In this document: positions 58,266 to 64,000 of the stretch, piece after piece | Layout: each line of letters begins with the position of its first letter | Position numbering within the stretch: the stretch's first letter is position 1 | Source: Plazaster borealis | Taxonomy: Eukaryota > Echinodermata > Asteroidea > Forcipulatida > Labidiasteridae | Length of the DNA stretch: 64,000 bases | NCBI GenBank assembly: GCA_021014325.1 | Contig: CM037472.1 | Span: 28,482,234-28,546,233, forward strand | Direction of reading: 5' to 3' | Position numbers and translations under genes: made by a program | The notes under the pieces: generated by a model | The model's input: only the letters and a program-made list of their open reading frames with translations | The model's database searches: none | Told to the model about the DNA's origin: nothing

Positions 58266-58937
58266 CCTGCAGTGTAATACCTTTAAGGTCAATTCGAAAT
58301 TACGGCTCCGGATTAGGCTCCGCCTTTCTGTTTGAAGCTCCGGACCAAAAGTGCAATTTTTCAAAATTACTAACGGAGCAAAGCCTGAACAGTCAAAGCC
58401 GTACTATCGAGGAGGACCTAAGATTGAAATATTAGCTGCTGTGAATAAATAACTAGCACATTGAAAACATTTGGTGCTGCTGGCATGTCGTCTCGTCCAG
58501 TGACTTTGTAAAAATGATCGGCCAGTCTGTCCTTGCTTTTACAAATAAATGTGGAGGGGGGTCTTCATGTTTTCGCTGTCGCATATTCCTGCGAAAAATT
58601 AAGTTTTAAAACTTCGATATCGGTTTTGTTAATATCTTCTAAATTATTCGTAATTACCGGTATCGAGCAAATTGCTCACATACTGTACCCTAAATGGCTT
58701 TCAGTATAGTTTCATTAATATTAAATAAGCTCATTTACAGTGTTTTGGGGGTGTATACATAAACCTACTGTGTAGGCATACATTTAGGATAAAACATAAA
58801 AACGCACCATACAATAGTCAAACTAAAATGGAAGGCACGTATTTTCCTTTGTGCATTGCCTAACTTGGCAATCATGTGCTTTTTCAAGTTTCATGTTCTT
58901 TCTCAGAACACCATGGCAAGTCCTTGTGCAGTGACGA

Positions 58938-59192
58938 TCACTTGGGAGTCCACTTGTTAAATATTAACCCGTCATGACTACGGAGGTCATCTCTGTCAGG
59001 CGATGCGTTCTTGCGACTCGCTGCCGGGTGGAGGTCGCGATCTACGGCCTCGTCCTCGCCGTCCGTCCCGCTTTCTGTGACCGACGCAAATGCGGGACAC
59101 TCGGTCGATGTGTCGGCAGCCTGCCGTTGCTGTTTCTGAACGCGTTGGCTGTGACGCCACTTCATCCGTCGGTTTTGGAACCACACTTTCAC
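58938..59192 (-). CDS. HLX: HLX last exon: homeodomain helix 3 and tail
   Basis: 85 codons from [12 protein letters not shown] to TPK and TGA (complement of 58938-58940). Preceded by CCCGTAG. The tail has [17 protein letters not shown]. Confidence 0.95.
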   Translation of the reverse strand: MKVWFQNRRMKWRHSQRVQKQQRQAADTSTECPAFASVTESGTDGEDEAVDRDLHPAASRKNASPDRDDLRSHDGLIFNKWTPK

Positions 59193-62100
59193 CTACGGGT
59201 GGAGAACGTCATGATAAATGGTAAAGCTAAATTTCGATTTTGCTTTTAACCACATTCGTACAAACCATCAGTGTTTCGCTTTGCCCCTATAAGGACCCCA
59301 CCCCTCCCCCACCCCCACACACAACCAAGTTTGTGAAGGAATAATTTTGTTGTACATTCACACAAAGGCTGTGACTGGTTGTGTTCCGTTTAAAATTCGC
59401 ATCCACAACCAAGTTTAAACATTTTCCACAAAGCTGTTACAGGGTGTGCTCCGTATATAATGCACATTAGTTTGCTAGACACAGAAAAACGGTGTTACTC
59501 ATGGCAGAAACAGGCTACCGTCAAAAATAGCAAATGTTTGCTACTGGTTCCCTGTGTAGTACAGGTATTTTTCTGTTTATCAGCTCTATGAAATTGGGCA
59601 TGCTGCTGGTTCGTGATTTCAGGGTATAAGTACAAGACAGTTACAAGTCGCATGTAAAGTCACAAATTATGAAAAATTAGCCAAGGGTCCGACTCTTTTG
59701 TTGGCAATTATAGTAATAAGCCTATGTTTTACAATACAGCATCGTCCGTAAGTATTAATTCAAAAGTTCAATTTTTAAGTACAAGACAGTTACAAGTCGC
59801 ATGTAAAGTCTCAAATTATTAAAAAATTGCCGAAGGGCCGACTTTTTTGCTTGCAATACAGTGATAAGCCTATGTTTTACAATGCAGCATCGTCCGTAAG
59901 TATTAGTTCAAAAGTTCAATTTTTCGCAGTCTTTTACCTGGGCGTCCGTCAATCCAAGGGCAGCCGCAAGTTGTCTCCGGTCCGGTTTGTTAACGTACTT
60001 CTGCAAGTTGAAACGCTTCTCCAGACCCTTGCGCTGCAGGCTGGTGAAGACGGCGCGGGACCAGCTTCGCTTCCTTCTCCCTCCCACCACCCTGGGGTTT
60101 AGTAGCGTCTGGTGGTGAGGTTGCTTCGGGTGCGTTGGTAGGTCGGCAGCGAGGCGCGGCTCTTCTCGCTCGGTAGGGTGGAGGCTGCTGTGTTGGTCGA
60201 GTCGGTACTGGGCGTAAGACCATGGGTCGGTACCACCGTGGAGCATTATCGAGGATAAGTCTACAGAGAAACCAAGTAAACAATATAGTTTAAGGTGGAA
60301 TGATGGGAAAATCATAATGTAATTCAATTTTGTGCATTCTTACGAAGCTGTGGTGAAATAAAGGGATGTTTTGATCAGAAAACCTGATCTTATACTGGGT
60401 AGGCCTATGGTTTGATAGTGGTGAAGAAACTTCTCTTTGCGGTAGACACATGCAAATTATTTTCGTGCCTGTTATAAGTCGCGGTGTTGGGTTCGGACAA
60501 CTTGGTTCTTTTGTGATTTTGTTTCATAGAACAATTGAGCTATTTTGTAAAGCTCCATGGTAGAACCAACACGTCTTGTAATAAACCGGTTGAAAGATGA
60601 GACCCACAGAGTCGACCGCACACTTAAGATTTACGTAATCGAACGAGTTTTCCCCGAGTGACCACGAAATAACAAAATCATAACTGTAACACGTTTTACA
60701 ACACTAGGATAGACCTGTCGTCACTCAATGGCCAGGTCGTTCAACCCCGCGATTCTACTTTCGTTTCAGACTTTTTCAACGTGCCTCTATTTCTTCAGTG
60801 ACAAACTTTGTTTTTGTTCGATTGATTAATGTCCACTTGTTTGCGCTCGAGATCAATTTGCATTGTATTTGATTTTCTGAATTTAAATACAGTGGAAGAA
60901 TAGCGAACATTATTGTTGTCTTGGGTTCAAATCCCACCTGAGTAATACGCCTGTGAGTATACAGTGCTTTAAAACACACATTGATGTATGGGTAAAATAC
61001 AAATAATATAAAATTTTCTTGCACTTTTTCCAAATTTACATCAGACGTTTGTTACTGATCTCATTCAGCCAAAGTTTCATTCTGACGACATGCTTTGGAA
61101 TCTTTAGATATTATTTTAAACAAATTGACATTGTACATACATATTATTTCAAGATAAGCCCTAAGGGTTGGGCATTCCTGTTCGTTCTCTCCAAATAGGA
61201 TCTGGAATTAATTCAGACAATGAGTCAATGCTATTTTCTCAGTCTGATTGACACACAAGAAGTAGCCTACGTGTGTTAAGTGGGATTTGAAACTTTGCAT
61301 GATGGAGATGCAATCAAGGTTTGTTGTAACTACACCATGTAGCCTACATGAGTGGGATTTGAAACTTTGCATGGTGGTGATACAATCTAGTAAGGTTTGC
61401 AGTAACACCATGTACATGAGTAGGATTTGAAACTTTGCATGGTGGAGATACAATCTAGTAAGGTTTGCTGTAACACCATGTACATGAGTATAGGATTTGA
61501 AACTTTGCATGGTGGAGATACAATCTAGTAAGGTTTGCTGTAACACCATGTACATGAGTATAGGATTTGAAACTTTGCATGGTGGAGATGCAATCTAGTA
61601 AGGTGTGCTTTAACACCATGTACATGAGTAGGATTTGAAACTTTGCATGGTGGAGATACAACCTAGTGAGGTTTGCTGTAACACCGTGTAGGCCTACATG
61701 AGTAGGATTTAAACTTTGCATGGTGGAGATGCAATCTATAGTAGGCCTATGTTTGCTGTAACACCACATGAGTAGGGTTTGAATATTTGCATGGTGGTGC
61801 TACAATCTAGTAAGGTTTGCAGTAACACCATGATAGCCTGTACATTTAGTGGGATTTGAAACTGCTTGATGGAGATTTAATCTGGTAAGGTTTGCGTTAA
61901 AATGAAATAGCTCTCTTTGCGTTGTGGTGTGGTTTAGAAAAGAACCGGTTGTTTGTTCTGATTTCCATCAGAAATTAATGGTCGTCATCATTTCACAGAA
62001 CAGAAAGACGGCGAAAACAAAATAATAGGCCCAAGTTGTTTGACATAGTCAGTTACAATAAAGTTCGTAGGAAATGATCCGACAAATTGTTCGTGATGAG

Positions 62101-63231
62101 CCAGGATATTGGTGTTCATAAAAATACTGTTATCTGCTTTCATTTCCTTGTTATACTATAGGGTGACTTTTATTTGGGCCGTGATTGTATTTTAGTGGGC
62201 ACGGTTTCAAATTGCCACAATTGACGTTCGGTGTCGAGTATATGTTATGTAGGTCAACTCATTTAGGATAGGCTTTTAGGTTGGGGAAAGTTTAACAACA
62301 CGGTGTCAGTGATATTTAAGGAAACTAAACAATACTTTAGAGTGAAAATGAAAAACCATCAATAATAAAAACAATACCAAGAATGACAATCACACCCGCA
62401 AGATCGATATTTATTATTGGGCAACTTATAAACAAAAAGGTGTAGGGGCCTACTTTTAGCATTTGGGTAATATTTTCTGGTGAAACACATGACTTGTTTG
62501 GGGAATGTAAACTAAATTCATTGCACTGGTACGTACTGTGCATATTTTTAACTGAAGGAAGACACATGTGAAGTTCGATTCATTGTTTATAAAATTAAAA
62601 AAAACACGAGCTGTACATAACTATGGCACCGATCGATAAAACAAGGGCATTTGGGTGTCGCGTTTTATGTCTTCAGCGGCAAGTGAATTAGGGAGATCAT
62701 TATTGCGTATGGAAAATGTTGCACATTTTTGTTAATATCTCCCAAACTCAGTGTTCTGCCTCCTTTTTCCTGTAAATTAAGATCTTATTTGCTATTTATT
62801 TTTGGTGGATGTAGACTCAGAAATCAACATTCCTGAAAGCATGGATGAATGAATGAATTCTAGATGTCTCCTTTTTTGTCAAGATTCCTTCCTACGATTT
62901 TTCTTGTTGGCTTATTGCAGTCAATCAGTGAGGCCTGAAACGTTACTTACATTTTGTTTGAGAGACTGTAGGCCTATGTTGGACTCACCTTGATAGGTAC
63001 TCGTGCAATAGCCACCAGGGGAGTTGAATCTACCGGGCAGTTGCAGCTCAGTGCCCGCCGAGTGGCGAGCGTGATGAGGGTGGTGGGCCACAGTCCGCCG
63101 TGAGGTGAACTCGGTCTCGGACTCGTACGTCGTGTTCCTCCACGCGGCGCATGCAACCAGTGGGCTGATGACGGCAGCATCCCAGTCCCTCTTCGATGTC
63201 TCGTTTGCGTCACTCGGTGACTCAGGCTTAT
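58938..63231 (-). CDS. HLX: HLX / H2.0-like homeobox transcription factor (3' part, 3 exons visible)
   Basis: Minus-strand exons 63231-62989, 60260-59938 and 59192-58938 join in frame: 272 residues plus TGA. Homeodomain positions 1-44 ([44 protein letters not shown]) lie in the middle exon. Positions 45-60 ([16 protein letters not shown]) lie in the last exon, with W48, F49, N51 and R53 intact. The intron falls exactly between positions 44 and 45. [20 protein letters not shown] and the RKGLEKRF helix are typical of HLX rather than DBX (which has [19 protein letters not shown]). HLX proteins are nuclear DNA-binding regulators of gut and mesoderm development. The C-terminal tail after the homeodomain is about 68 residues, acidic and Arg/Asp-rich, shorter than in vertebrates. 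The first exon(s) lie beyond the right edge. Confidence 0.9.
59193..59937. other. HLX intron inside the homeobox
   Basis: 745 bases. Contains a local duplication: GTACAAGACAGTTACAAGTC with its continuation occurs at about 59630 and 59778. No exon. Confidence 0.75.
59938..60260 (-). CDS. HLX: HLX middle exon: homeodomain positions 1-44
   Basis: 323 bases. The first two complete a codon, then [20 protein letters not shown], a His/Pro/Glu-rich stretch, [16 protein letters not shown] and on to LTDAQ. Acceptor CTGTAG, donor GTAAAA. Confidence 0.94.
60915..61005 (+). mobile_element. SINE B-box and tail
   Basis: TTGGGTTCAAATCCCACCTG, AGTATACAGTGCTTTAAAAC and ACATTGATGTATGGGTAAAA. The tail matches, inverted, the SINE at 6.1 kb. 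Confidence 0.55.
61278..61898. repeat. Minisatellite of about 70-bp units in HLX intron
   Basis: Nine units built on GGATTTGAAACTTTGCATGG, AGATACAATCTAGTAAGG and TTTGCTGTAACACCATGTAC, with small indels so that spacing varies from about 67 to 75. The repeated minus-strand words ([12 protein letters not shown]) are a by-product, not a protein. Confidence 0.93.
62989..63231 (-). CDS. HLX: HLX upstream exon (probable)
   Basis: 243 bases open in the only frame that splices correctly into the homeodomain exon ([20 protein letters not shown] to GGYCTSTYQ). Acceptor TTCAACAG, donor GTGAGT. No conserved motif is visible, so it rests on splice sites, open frame and high CG content. Confidence 0.68.
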
Positions 63232-64000
63232 CTGTTGAAAAACATTTCCAAACGGACGCCGCATCTTAAAACAAAATGTATTCCTGACAATTATTTTGTC
63301 TAGCATTCGGTAGCGTCTGATCCTCTCTAAAATAAGACGAGTATAGCTTTAAAGGCACTGTACACGTTTGGTAATTACTCAAAATATATATTAGCATAAA
63401 AACTTATCTTGGTAACGAGCAACGGAGAGCTGTTGATAGTATAAAACATTGTGAGCTAGAAACGACTCCCTCTGAAGTATTACGTAGTTTTTGTGAAAGA
63501 GGTAATTTCTCACTAAAAATAATAAAAGACTTCAGGCCTGAAGCCTTTTATTCCTATCTGAAAGCACACAAATTTGTACAACAAGGATGTTTTTTCTTTC
63601 ATCATTTTCTTGCAACTTCGAGACCAATTGAGCCCAAATTTTCACAGGCTTGTTATTTTATGCATATGTTGGGTGACCAATTGAGCCCAAATTTTCACGG
63701 GCTTGTTATTTTATGCATATGTTGGGATACACCAAGTGAGAACACTGGTCTTTGACAATTACCAAACGTGTTCAGTGCCTTTAAAGGGAAAGTAAGTAGA
63801 AGTACATAGGTACACCAGTTAAATTCAGGGAGCAGAGGAAATTCGTCCCATCTTCTAGTTTTCATTAAACACACCATGTTGTTTCGGCTCTGTCAGTTAT
63901 TTTGAAGACGTGCGCTTTCGATATGGGGCATTCAAACTTGCAGACAGGGCCTAAGTTGGGGCCCAAGCCGAAAACCGGGCCTTTGTCTTCTTTTTATTTT
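63232..64000. other. HLX upstream intron, right window edge
   Basis: Contains the family A MITE (63347-63785). No first exon of HLX recognised. A GGGCCC/GGGGCCC dyad near 63947-63980 is the only other structure. Confidence 0.5.
63347..63785. mobile_element. MITE, family A, with internal duplication
   Basis: Ends TTTAAAGGCACTGTACACG and CGTGTTCAGTGCCTTTAAA form a long inverted repeat. The centre has the perfect hairpin halves AAAAGACTTCAGG and CCTGAAGCCTTTT (one mismatch). The segment GACCAATTGAGCCCAAATTT to GTTGGG is duplicated in tandem (about 63621-63672 and 63674-63725). Confidence 0.88.

Larger units (their letters stand above)
48337..58937. other. Intergenic region between YLPM1 and HLX
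   Basis: About 10.6 kb with no conserved coding exon on either strand. CG-richer patches lie at 48.57-48.85, 51.16-51.45 and 52.6-52.9 kb. Elements listed separately: SINE fragments (50.3, 51.66, 56.74 kb), MITEs (55.19, 57.02, 57.59, 57.96 kb), inverted repeats (50.9, 51.94 kb) and a short duplication at 54.72 kb. Confidence 0.5.
60261..62988. other. HLX intron
   Basis: 2.7 kb with a SINE tail (60915-61005) and the 70-bp minisatellite (61278-61898). The remainder is AT-rich without recognisable features. Confidence 0.65.

Noticed and set aside
61208..61769. Minus-strand repeat protein with [12 protein letters not shown] units
   Set aside because: Produced by the intronic 70-bp minisatellite; unit spacing is not constant modulo 3, so no single frame is kept.

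Overview
The window is nuclear DNA from an animal, most likely an echinoderm and probably a sea star. Reasons: AT-rich spacers, genes split into many exons with GT-AG introns and correct phase, three metazoan families (CCDC85, YLPM1, HLX), and many copies of small MITE and tRNA-SINE families of a kind I remember from asteroid genomes. The taxon call rests on memory of those repeats, not on a search.

Layout. (1) 1-2.9 kb: intergenic, with one MITE and a near-perfect 72-nt palindrome. (2) About 2.9-11.3 kb, plus strand: a complete five-exon CCDC85-family coiled-coil gene (351 aa), its introns full of MITEs, SINE fragments and a fresh tandem duplication. (3) 11-18.9 kb: intergenic, a graveyard of short DNA transposons, including a hAT-type MITE with an 8-bp target duplication and two nested insertions. 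(4) About 19-48.2 kb, plus strand: a YLPM1 (ZAP3) orthologue. Fifteen exons from 24176 to 44836 join in frame into 2017 codons plus stop. A short 5' coding exon at 19227-19277 is plausible. One 3.5-kb exon carries a Gly/Pro/Met repeat tract and an Arg/Ser domain. The 3' half encodes a P-loop kinase-like domain and ends with the conserved PP1-docking RVRW segment. (5) 48.2-58.9 kb: mostly featureless intergenic DNA with repeats and one weak candidate first exon. (6) 58.9-63.2 kb, minus strand: the last three exons of an HLX/H2.0-type homeobox gene. Its 5' end lies beyond the right edge.

The three genes have no evident shared pathway: a junction-associated coiled-coil protein, a nuclear PP1-binding and RNA-associated protein, and a developmental transcription factor. 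I found no autonomous transposon, CRISPR array, rRNA or intact tRNA gene. The most unusual signals are the expanded coding repeats in YLPM1, a perfect 40-bp inverted repeat that puts the same splice donor on both strands, the 72-nt palindrome, and several foldback or nested elements.
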